5,474 nucleotides of DNA from an uncultured Desulfuromonas sp. (GTDB lineage Bacteria > Desulfobacterota > Desulfuromonadia > Desulfuromonadales > Trichloromonadaceae). Under the pieces are notes generated by a model. The model saw only the letters and a program-made list of their open reading frames with translations, searched no databases and was not told the DNA's origin. Below, piece by piece: positions 1 to 5,474 of this stretch. How positions within the stretch are numbered: position 1 is the stretch's first letter; every line of letters begins with the position of its first letter. The stretch spans positions 1 through 5,474 of the forward strand of contig CALJLX010000139.1 in the NCBI GenBank assembly GCA_937982495.1, given 5' to 3'. The translations under genes and the position numbers were made by a program.

Positions 1-242
1 TGCACATCGACTACCACCGGCCGCTGCGCTTCGGCGAGCCCTTCACCATCGAGGGACTGCTCCACTGGTCGGAGGCGGCCCGCCTCAACCACGAATTCAT
101 CATCCGCGACCGCGACGGCAATCTCGCCACCAGCGGTTATACCGTGCAGATGCTCATGGATACTTCCGACAACGTCCTTTTGCTCCATCCCCCCTTCATG
201 CGAGATTTTCTCGAACGCTGGCGCGCCGGGGCGTTGACATGA
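1..242 (+). CDS. Acyl-CoA/acyl-ACP thioesterase, hotdog fold (YbgC/4-hydroxybenzoyl-CoA thioesterase-like), 3' part only
   Basis: This reading frame is open from the window edge (first full codon at 3) to a TGA at 240-242, giving 79 residues of the C-terminal part of a protein. The visible segment reads HIDYHRPLRFGEP, then HWSEAARLNHEF, IRDRDGNLATSGYTVQM and a closing FLERW. This is the pattern of the YbgC/4HBT hotdog thioesterases: a YxRPLRFGD-like strand, an aromatic/Arg-rich strand, then a 'G-x-L-A-T-G-x-T-x-Q' strand. Such enzymes hydrolyse acyl-CoA or acyl-ACP thioesters in the cytoplasm. Family members are about 130-150 residues, so roughly half is missing, including the N-terminal region where the catalytic Asp normally lies. 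Its stop overlaps the ATG of the next gene (ATGA), so it belongs to the same operon as the ketosynthase, where it may release or edit acyl chains. The fold assignment is fairly secure; the substrate is unknown. Confidence 0.75.
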   Translation, partial: HIDYHRPLRFGEPFTIEGLLHWSEAARLNHEFIIRDRDGNLATSGYTVQMLMDTSDNVLLLHPPFMRDFLERWRAGALT

Positions 243-1369
243 ACCGGGTATGCGTGGTCGATACGGCGCTGGTGAGCGCCTTCGGCGACGGCCTGCCGCC
301 CCTGTGGTCGGGGCTGTTGGCCGGCCGAACGGCCATCGCTCCCCTGCAGCGCTTTGCCGCCGACCGCTACCTGAGCAACCAGGCCGCCTGTGTGCCGGGG
401 CTCAAGGCTCAGTCCGGGGAATCGCTGCTGCATCCCCTGCTGGAGAGGCTGCTGGTTCAACTCGCCCCGGTCCCCGGCGACTGCCGGGTTCTGACCGCCA
501 GCACCAAGGGGGGGATCGACCTCCTCGAGCGGCGCGGGCGCGGCGAGGCCTGCCCGATGGAAGCGGTCCTGCCGGGGACGCTGCCGACCCTGGTCGCCCG
601 GCGGCTCGGCCTGGCGGATACCGGGCTGAACATCAATGCTGCCTGCGCCTCCTCGACCCTGGCGTTGGCCCGGGGCGCGGCGTGGATCGCCGCCGGGGCC
701 GCCGAGGCGGTGCTGGTGGTCGGCATCGATCTGGTCAGCGAATTCGTCTTTTCCGGCTTCTCCGCCCTGCAAGCGCTGGCGAAAGACGTCTGTCGCCCCT
801 TCGATGTCCGCCGCGACGGCCTCTCCCTCGGTGAGGGCGGGGCGGCGCTGCTGCTCATGAGCGAAGAGCGGGCGCGACGGGAGGGGCGCGCGGCCCTCGG
901 CACCATCCACGGCTGGGGAAGCGCCAACGACGCCAACCACATCACCGCCCCGGCCCGGGACGGCTGCGGGCTGGTACTCGCCATCGAAGCGGCGCTGGCA
1001 AAAGCCGCGCTGACGGCGGAGGAAATCGCCGCGATCAGCGCCCACGGCACCGGCACCGTCTACAACGACGCCATGGAACTGACCGCCTTCGCCCGGGTCT
1101 TCGGCGCGCGGCCGTTGCCGGTCCACTCCCTCAAGGGGGCCGTCGGCCACACCCTCGGCGCCGCCGGGGCGATCGAGGCGATTTTTGCCCTGGAGTGCCT
1201 GGCCCGGCAAATCATGCCGCCGGCAGTCGGCCTGATCGAGCCGGAAGCGGCCGGACGCGGCCGGGTTTCCCCCGAGGCGCAGGCCATCGCCGGGGATTAT
1301 CTGCTCTCCACCAATTCGGGGTTCGGCGGGGTCAACGCCGCCCTCCTGCTCGGGAGGCCGTCATGCTGA
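239..1369 (+). CDS. Beta-ketoacyl-[acyl-carrier-protein] synthase, FabF/KAS II-like (aryl-polyene cluster type)
   Basis: This 376-residue condensing enzyme would catalyse decarboxylative Claisen condensation of an acyl chain with malonyl-ACP in the cytoplasm. The thiolase-fold active site is complete: the nucleophile is Cys136 in NAACASS (codon 644-646), the first histidine is His269 in HGTGT and the second is His304 in KGAVGHTLGAAGA. The conserved PFD-x-R-R-DG segment (187-194), the GEGG segment (198-201) and a C-terminal NSGFGG loop near residue 360 are also present. It is somewhat shorter than housekeeping FabF (about 410 residues), mainly at the N-terminal half. The start at 239 overlaps the thioesterase stop by ATGA, and the stop at 1367-1369 lies inside the next gene, so the three genes are probably translationally coupled. 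Its pairing with a short Cys-less ketosynthase-like protein resembles ApeO with ApeC of aryl-polyene clusters. That pathway assignment is an inference; the enzyme class is clear. Confidence 0.92.
   Translation: MNRVCVVDTALVSAFGDGLPPLWSGLLAGRTAIAPLQRFAADRYLSNQAACVPGLKAQSGESLLHPLLERLLVQLAPVPGDCRVLTASTKGGIDLLERRGRGEACPMEAVLPGTLPTLVARRLGLADTGLNINAACASSTLALARGAAWIAAGAAEAVLVVGIDLVSEFVFSGFSALQALAKDVCRPFDVRRDGLSLGEGGAALLLMSEERARREGRAALGTIHGWGSANDANHITAPARDGCGLVLAIEAALAKAALTAEEIAAISAHGTGTVYNDAMELTAFARVFGARPLPVHSLKGAVGHTLGAAGAIEAIFALECLARQIMPPAVGLIEPEAAGRGRVSPEAQAIAGDYLLSTNSGFGGVNAALLLGRPSC
1352..1357 (+). promoter_or_regulatory. Ribosome binding site of the short ketosynthase-like gene
   Basis: GGGAGG lies 5 nt before the ATG at 1363, inside the end of the preceding gene. 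It is the reason for choosing 1363 over the in-frame ATG at 1195, which would overlap the ketosynthase by about 175 bp and add residues with no family resemblance. Confidence 0.7.
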
Positions 1370-2097
1370 GCGCGCGCCTTACCGGCATCGGCTGGGTCAC
1401 CGCCGCAAGTCACGGCTGGGGCAGCCAGGGCCAAAAATTCGCCATCATCCCCGGTGAGCCGCCGAGTCTGTCCCGGGCCGAACTCTTCGCCCAGCCCGAC
1501 CGCCGTTTCGGCCGCATGGATGCCTTCTCCCGCCTCGGCCTGGCGGGGATTACCTTCGCTTTGCGCGATGCCGGGCTGGAGGAGTGGCGGGAGAAGCGCG
1601 CCATCGGCCTCATCGCCGTCACGACCTACGGCTGCCTCGCCACCGACCGCGACTACTTCGCCACCGTCATCCCCGACGGCGGCGCCCTGGCCAGCCCGCA
1701 ACTTTTCGCCTACACCCTCTCCAACACCTTCCTTGGCGAGGCGGCGCTGCGCTTCGGCCTCACCGGCGAGGCCCTGGTCGTCAGCGAACCACCCCCCGGC
1801 GGCCTCGCCCCCCTGGGGTTGGCCCTGGAAAACCTCGTCTGGGAGGGCGCCAGCGCCATGGTCGCCGGGCTCTGCGACCTCGCGCCGCCGGAGGGCATTC
1901 CGGCGCTTCCCGGCCTGCCGCCGGGAGCGGTCTTTATCGTGCTGGAACGGGATAGACGGACGGGGGCGCCCGATTACGGCGAGCTGCGGCGGGATAATGA
2001 CGGCGGATACCGACTGAACGGCACATCGGTGGCCGATATGGTCGACCTCGTCAGGCAAGGACTGGCGGGGAGAAATGAGATTCGCCCCCCTGATTAG
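1363..2097 (+). CDS. Short beta-ketoacyl synthase-like protein without catalytic Cys (chain length factor-like, ApeC type)
   Basis: This 244-residue protein starts at ATG 1363 behind a strong GGGAGG site. It resembles only the N-terminal half of a ketoacyl synthase: LTGIGWVTAAS at the start, RRFGRMDAFSRLGL (48-60) as in ketosynthase N-domains, then SPQLFAYTLSNTFLGEAALR (111-130) and FGLTGEALVVSE. In active enzymes this last strand leads into the ACASS nucleophile loop. Here the loop reads VVSEPPPGG (139-147), so the cysteine is absent, and the C-terminal half with both active-site histidines is missing. This matches the short ketoacyl-synthase-like family (Pfam Ketoacyl-synt_2 type) found in aryl-polyene clusters, where the protein forms a heterodimer with the active ketosynthase and acts like a chain length factor. 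It overlaps the ketosynthase by 7 bp, fitting equal production of two subunits. It is the last gene of the operon. A catalytic role is unlikely; the partner role is inferred from family and position. Confidence 0.8.
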   Translation: MLSARLTGIGWVTAASHGWGSQGQKFAIIPGEPPSLSRAELFAQPDRRFGRMDAFSRLGLAGITFALRDAGLEEWREKRAIGLIAVTTYGCLATDRDYFATVIPDGGALASPQLFAYTLSNTFLGEAALRFGLTGEALVVSEPPPGGLAPLGLALENLVWEGASAMVAGLCDLAPPEGIPALPGLPPGAVFIVLERDRRTGAPDYGELRRDNDGGYRLNGTSVADMVDLVRQGLAGRNEIRPPD

Positions 2098-2159
2098 CGC
2101 GCGCCTCCGATCTTTGCGGCGGTGGAGTGGTGGGCAAAGGGGGATGGGAACCTGATCCG

Positions 2160-4838
2160 TCAGAGGGTGAACCAGAAGGTCGCGCCCTTCTCCGGTTCCC
2201 CTTGCGCCCAGATCCGCCCGCCGTGGCGGCGGATGATGCGCTCCACCGTGGCCAGGCCGATGCCGTGCCCCTGGTAGTGACTGCCGGCGTGTAGCCGCTG
2301 GAAGGGCATGAACAGCTTGTCGGCGGCGGCCATGTCGAAACCGGCACCGTTGTCGCGAACAAAACACGCGGCTTTGCCGTCGATGTCGATCTGCCCGAAT
2401 TCAATGACGGCTTCATCACGATCGGCGGTGTACTTCCAGGCGTTGCCGAGGAGGTTTTCCAGGACCACCCGCAGCAGTTTCCCGTCGCCGTTGACCGAGA
2501 TTCCGTTGGCGATTTGAAAGGAAACCCTGCGCTCCAGGGCGGTCAATGCCAATTCAGCGGCGACTGAATGAGCGATCCCGCTGAGATCGACCGTTTCCCG
2601 GTGCAATTCCCTCCGTGCCAGCCCGCAGAGATTGAGCAAGGTGTCGATAAGCTCGTTCATGTGCTCCGACCCCTTCTGGATTTCCTGGATAAAACCGAGG
2701 CATTGCTCATTCAGTTGCGCGGCGCAGAGCTCCCGGATGACCTGACTGTAACCGCTGATGACCGTCAGCGGGATACGCAGGTCGTGGGAAACCGAATAAC
2801 TGAAAGCTTCCATCTCCCGGTTGGCATTTTCCAGTTCGGCGGCTCGTGTCGTCAGGTCGGCATTCAATTTCTCGATCTCTTCCTGGGCCCGCTTCCGTTC
2901 GGTGACGTCGATCATGACGGCCAGGGATCGGACTATTTCACTCTTATCGTTGCGCTCGGCGGTGGCGGAGAGCAGAACATCCATGACCTCGCCGTTCTTC
3001 TTCACTAACTGATAGGGGACGTCCTTGCATATTCCGGTGCGAAAGAATTCAGGAAAAACAACTTCTTCAGCGTAACGCCGGGACGCTTCGGTGTGAAAAT
3101 CGGTGCTTGTCCGGCAAAGGACCTCGCTTCGGGTGTAGCCGAGACTTTCCAGCCAATAATTGCTGACGCTGAGCAGCCGTTTCTCCTGGTCGACGGAATG
3201 AAGCATGACCGGTGTTTCATTGTAGAGACGCCGGTAGCGCTCTTCACTCAGGCGCAGCTCTTCCTCGGCTTTTTTGCGGCCGGTAATGTCATTTGCCAGG
3301 CTCAACAGGCAACGCTCCCCGCCGATGTCGATGGCCTCCGCCGAATAGAGCGCGATCACCTCGGCTCCCGATTTATTCCTGAAAACGATTTCCAGATTGC
3401 GGACCTTTTCCCCGCGCGCCAGCATCCGCACCACCCGGGCGCGGTCTTCCGGGTTCCAGATGTTGAAATCCAGGGAACTCCGGCCAAGTACCTCGTCGCG
3501 CCGGTAGCCTATCACCTGCTCAAAAGCCTCGTTGACCGCCAGGTAGCGCCCGTCCGCGAGGGAAGCGATGACAAGCACACTCGGCACGGCCTGGAAGGCC
3601 AGGGAAAACTTTTCTTTCTCCTCCCGCAGCGCTTCCTCGCCCTGCTTGCGTTGAACGATCCGCCACAGCCCCTGCATGAGCAAAGCTAACTGCTGAACGT
3701 CGGTTTCATCATATTCTTCCTCCTTGTTGCCGACCCCGGCGACAAGGACGATGCGGTCGCCGTCGAAAATCGGGGCGTTCATGTGGCGCCGCAGCTCCAC
3801 ATGGCCTTGTGGATAGCCTTTCTTGCCGGGGCTGGGAGCAGCATAATCGTTGGTGATGACCGCGCGGCGTTGGCGGACGGCCTCCCCCCAGAGACCCGTG
3901 TCGGCGAGGGGGTAATCCAGCGGTTTTTCGGTAATGGCGCATTTCTCCATGGCCGTTTTGGACCATGCGTACATGGTCAGGACGGATTCGTCGTCGTTGA
4001 CGAAGGCCAGATAGCCGATGGAACTCCGGGTCAGGCGAACGGCTTCCTCCAGGGCGAAATCGGCGATCTCCTTGAGGGGGGAGTCGCTCAGGTCGTTCAG
4101 ACGCAAAAGGGCTTCAAGCCGCGCGGCATTGGTGGCCTGCTGCGTCTCCAGGGTCGTCACCATGCGATTGAAGGCTTGCGCCATGATGCCGATTTCATCG
4201 CCGGAATCGATTTCGATCAGGCGGTTCCGGCCGAAGGTTTCCGGCAGCGCCTCCACATGGCGGGTAAAGGCCGCCAGCGGCGCGGTGAGGCGTTTCATCA
4301 GCAGCCAGGTGACGGTCAGGACCGCGATGGTGATGACCAGCGTCGCCAGAAGGAAATACCGGCGCGTCTTTTCCAGGGGGGCATAGGCCTCGGCGGCATT
4401 GGAACTGGCGGTCAAAATCCAGCCGGTGGTCCGCAGGTGCCGAACCGAGGCGATGATCCTTTCGTCCTGGGCGGTGACGGTTTCGCCGCTCCCTTCAAAC
4501 CCGGCCAAGGCTTTTTCGTAAAGCGGGTTCGACTCCGGCGGGAGTTTCTTGGTCAGGATTTTACTCCGGTCGGGGTGGACGATAATGGTCCGGTCCCGAT
4601 CAGTCAGGGTGAAAAATTCAACGTCGCCGTAGCGGGTGGCGGCGAGATCCTTGAGAAAATTGGTCCCCCAGAGGTCAAAGCTGCCGCCGAGAATGGCAAC
4701 GACTTTCCCCTTGTCGTCAACGATGGGCGCGGAGAGAAAGATGGCGGGATGGCCGGGTGCGCGAACCGAGGTATAGGGTTCGGAGATATAGGGACGCCCG
4801 GTCGCCAGCGTCCGCTGAAAGAACTCGAACACCGTCAT
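2160..4838 (-). CDS. Multi-sensor histidine kinase (half dCache-TM-HAMP-GAF-PAS-PAS-HisKA-HATPase), C-terminal piece of a frameshifted gene
   Basis: The 892 residues begin in the second half of a periplasmic dCache sensor domain (FFQRTLATGRPYISEPY at 6-22, APIVDDKGKVVAILGG at 37-52). Next come a membrane helix (about 162-181), HAMP (182-232), GAF (about 243-398), PAS1 (405-525, closing DITGRKKAEEEL), PAS2 (530-650, closing DVTERKRAQEEI), a short coiled coil, HisKA and HATPase_c. The phosphoacceptor is His685 in SHDLRIPL. The ATP site shows the N box ENLLGNAWKYT (794-804), G1 DNGAGFD (829-835) and G2 GHGIGLATV (857-865). The catalytic core looks intact. The product would sense unknown periplasmic and cytoplasmic cues and phosphorylate a response regulator that is not in the window. 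The ATG at 4838 is probably not a natural start: the same frame is open back to 4919, and the residues just before the ATG (SPFLPDRRGFD) continue the dCache consensus. No good ribosome site precedes it. Domains are secure; the signal is unknown. Confidence 0.88.
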   Translation of the reverse strand: MTVFEFFQRTLATGRPYISEPYTSVRAPGHPAIFLSAPIVDDKGKVVAILGGSFDLWGTNFLKDLAATRYGDVEFFTLTDRDRTIIVHPDRSKILTKKLPPESNPLYEKALAGFEGSGETVTAQDERIIASVRHLRTTGWILTASSNAAEAYAPLEKTRRYFLLATLVITIAVLTVTWLLMKRLTAPLAAFTRHVEALPETFGRNRLIEIDSGDEIGIMAQAFNRMVTTLETQQATNAARLEALLRLNDLSDSPLKEIADFALEEAVRLTRSSIGYLAFVNDDESVLTMYAWSKTAMEKCAITEKPLDYPLADTGLWGEAVRQRRAVITNDYAAPSPGKKGYPQGHVELRRHMNAPIFDGDRIVLVAGVGNKEEEYDETDVQQLALLMQGLWRIVQRKQGEEALREEKEKFSLAFQAVPSVLVIASLADGRYLAVNEAFEQVIGYRRDEVLGRSSLDFNIWNPEDRARVVRMLARGEKVRNLEIVFRNKSGAEVIALYSAEAIDIGGERCLLSLANDITGRKKAEEELRLSEERYRRLYNETPVMLHSVDQEKRLLSVSNYWLESLGYTRSEVLCRTSTDFHTEASRRYAEEVVFPEFFRTGICKDVPYQLVKKNGEVMDVLLSATAERNDKSEIVRSLAVMIDVTERKRAQEEIEKLNADLTTRAAELENANREMEAFSYSVSHDLRIPLTVISGYSQVIRELCAAQLNEQCLGFIQEIQKGSEHMNELIDTLLNLCGLARRELHRETVDLSGIAHSVAAELALTALERRVSFQIANGISVNGDGKLLRVVLENLLGNAWKYTADRDEAVIEFGQIDIDGKAACFVRDNGAGFDMAAADKLFMPFQRLHAGSHYQGHGIGLATVERIIRRHGGRIWAQGEPEKGATFWFTL

Positions 4839-5218
4839 GTCGAATCCACGTCGATCGGGGAGAAAGGGGCTTTCCGCGCGATCAGCTTTCCGTCGCCGGA
4901 GATAAGGAACAGGCCGTTGTCAAAGACGGAATGAAGGGAGATGCGCGCGTCAAGGAAGCCTTGGGCCAGCTCCGCGTCAAGCAGGGCTTCGGGCGGCATC
5001 TGGCGGGCCGCGGTAATCAGGGCGTTATGAGCCAGCCACAGTTTGTCGTCGATATTGGCCGCCAGCGATGAAACCAAGGCAAACTGCTGGCGGAAGATGG
5101 CATTTTTAAGCGATTTCTCCTGGAAGGCGAGGGCGCCCCAGACCAGCAGAACAATCAGCACCAAGAACAATAGCGAGACCGCCAGCGCCATTTTGGTTTT
5201 CAAGCTGAGGTTATTCAT
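4835..5218 (-). CDS. N-terminal piece of the same sensor histidine kinase (TM1 plus first part of dCache), truncated by frameshift
   Basis: The 127 residues start with MNNLSLKTKM, followed by one hydrophobic helix (about 10-32) acting as an uncleaved signal anchor. A helical periplasmic stretch follows (QQFALVSSLAANIDDKL at 44-60, AQGFLDARISLHSVFDNG at 85-102) and then the first dCache strand, LFLISGDGKLIA (103-114). This is how dCache sensor kinases begin, and the missing remainder sits directly downstream in another frame. After about residue 114 the sequence KAPFSPIDVDST looks unlike the family and ends at a TGA (4835-4837) whose ATGA overlaps the downstream ATG. The start at 5218 is preceded by GGGGAG (positions 5229-5234, 10 nt spacing). 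On its own this piece would be a membrane stub without kinase activity. It is most likely the 5' part of one gene of about 1019 codons spanning 2160-5218, interrupted either by a real mutation or by a sequencing error. Confidence 0.8.
   Translation of the reverse strand: MNNLSLKTKMALAVSLLFLVLIVLLVWGALAFQEKSLKNAIFRQQFALVSSLAANIDDKLWLAHNALITAARQMPPEALLDAELAQGFLDARISLHSVFDNGLFLISGDGKLIARKAPFSPIDVDST
4863..4883 (-). other. Likely frameshift site (loss of one nucleotide) in the kinase gene
   Basis: Family-like sequence passes from one frame (GDGKLIA) to another (SPFLPDRRGFDMTVFEFF) across this interval. On the minus strand the interval contains GCGCGG, AAA and CCCC. One extra base in any of these would join the frames without a stop, giving LIAAESPFLP, LIARKSPFLP or LIARKAPFLP. 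The exact base cannot be fixed from the sequence alone. Confidence 0.75.
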
Positions 5219-5262
5219 GTCGCATCGGCTCCCCGGGGGAAATGAAAACCATCGAGATTAAA

Positions 5263-5271
5263 ATAGTATCA
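5263..5271 (-). promoter_or_regulatory. Candidate extended -10 promoter element for the sensor kinase
   Basis: On the minus strand this reads TGATACTAT, a TGn extended -10 with a TACTAT hexamer (TATAAT consensus), about 45 nt before the kinase ATG at 5218. I see no good -35 hexamer at the usual 17-18 nt spacing, which an extended -10 can tolerate. The surrounding DNA is clearly more AT-rich than the genes. Confidence 0.4.
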
Positions 5272-5300
5272 GAATTCATTGGGAATAATCGAAAACCTGT

Positions 5301-5313
5301 GTGATTAATTCAC
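5301..5313. promoter_or_regulatory. Small inverted repeat between the divergent promoters, possible operator
   Basis: GTGA-N5-TCAC is a perfect 4-bp-arm inverted repeat lying between the two candidate divergent promoters. With its left flank (TGTGA) it looks like a CRP/FNR-family half-site pair, but the spacing is 5 rather than the usual 6 and the right arm ends TCACG. With short arms it could be chance. Confidence 0.22.
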
Positions 5314-5339
5314 GGATAAGCTGTGCCGGAGTTCAATTC

Positions 5340-5368
5340 TTGCCAAGGCGGTATTTTCCGACTAAAAA
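5340..5368 (+). promoter_or_regulatory. Candidate sigma-70 promoter for the gene starting at 5422
   Basis: TTGCCA (5340-5345, 5 of 6 to TTGACA) is followed after exactly 17 nt by TAAAAA (5363-5368, 4 of 6 to TATAAT). Transcription would start near 5375, leaving a leader of about 45 nt before the ATG at 5422. The AT-rich stretch and standard spacing support it. Confidence 0.45.
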
Positions 5369-5421
5369 TAAAAGCTTCAACGGGCGGTTGTTGTTTGTCC
5401 CCCGAAAGAAAGATCCACGCG

Positions 5422-5474
5422 ATGAGCGCACGCAAGAAAAATCCGCCGACGCCGACCGAGGCGATTCTCGAGAG
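5422..5474 (+). CDS. Start of an unidentified gene, possibly a TetR-type regulator, cut by the window edge
   Basis: An ATG at 5422 opens a frame that stays open to the window end, giving 17 full codons: MSARKKNPPTPTEAILE. A basic N-terminus followed by a T-x-x-x-I-L-E segment is how many TetR-family regulators begin, just before the helix-turn-helix. That is too little sequence to be sure of the family. A weak purine-rich site (AGAAAGA, 5407-5413) and a plausible promoter at 5340-5368 support a real start. It is divergent from the sensor kinase. If it is a regulator, it could act on the shared intergenic region, but this is speculation. Confidence 0.45.
   Translation, partial: MSARKKNPPTPTEAILE

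Noticed and set aside
137..1210. Long minus-strand open frame of 357 codons opposite the ketosynthase
   Set aside because: It is a shadow of high-GC coding sequence. Its translation is low-complexity, rich in Gly, Arg, Gln and Pro, with no recognisable motif, while the opposite strand encodes a clear ketosynthase.
1195..1365. In-frame upstream ATG at 1195 as an alternative start for the short ketosynthase-like gene
   Set aside because: The added residues show no family similarity and would overlap the ketosynthase deeply. The ATG at 1363 has a strong ribosome site and begins with a typical ketosynthase N-terminus.
2112..2139. Inverted repeat CTTTGC...GCAAAG in the convergent gap, considered as a shared terminator
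   Set aside because: The stem is only 6 bp with a 16-nt loop and there is no T-run on either side, so it does not meet the form of an intrinsic terminator.
1297..2367. Minus-strand open frame of 356 codons running across the operon end and into the kinase gene
   Set aside because: It overlaps two well-supported genes, has a biased Gly/Ala/Arg-rich composition and shows no domain; it is a GC-driven shadow.
3783..4934. Plus-strand open frame of 383 codons opposite the kinase
   Set aside because: It lies antisense to the HAMP/GAF/dCache coding sequence, is Gly/Gln/Arg-rich and resembles no family; the minus strand explains this region fully.

Overview
The window is GC-rich bacterial DNA. The style of the large sensor kinase (dCache, HAMP, GAF, PAS, PAS, histidine kinase) and of the acyl-chain genes suggests an anaerobic delta-type proteobacterium such as the Desulfuromonadales/Geobacterales group. 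This is an inference from protein style; no marker gene is present.

Positions 1-2097 (+ strand) hold the 3' end of a tightly packed biosynthetic operon. It contains the C-terminal part of a hotdog-fold acyl thioesterase, a complete FabF-like beta-ketoacyl-ACP synthase with an intact Cys-His-His active site, and a short ketoacyl-synthase-like protein that lacks the active-site cysteine. The three genes overlap by 4 bp and 7 bp. An active ketosynthase followed by a short Cys-less partner, next to a thioesterase, is the pattern of aryl-polyene and related type II fatty acid/polyketide clusters, where the short protein acts as a chain-length-factor-like partner. The rest of the cluster (carrier protein, dehydratase, ketoreductase and others) would lie upstream, outside the window.

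Positions 2098-2159 are a short convergent junction without a convincing terminator. Positions 2160-5218 (- strand) hold one large membrane-bound hybrid sensor histidine kinase gene. It is broken by an apparent 1-nt deletion near 4863-4883, inside its periplasmic dCache domain, so it reads as a 127-residue N-terminal piece and an 892-residue C-terminal piece. Repaired, it would be about 1019 residues. No response regulator is visible next to it.

Positions 5219-5421 are an AT-richer divergent intergenic region with candidate promoters for both directions and a small inverted repeat between them. At 5422 a new + strand gene begins and runs off the window. Only its first 17 codons are visible, possibly the start of a TetR-type regulator.

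I found no RNA gene, CRISPR array, insertion sequence or clearly new system. The points most worth checking are the split kinase and the ketosynthase pair.
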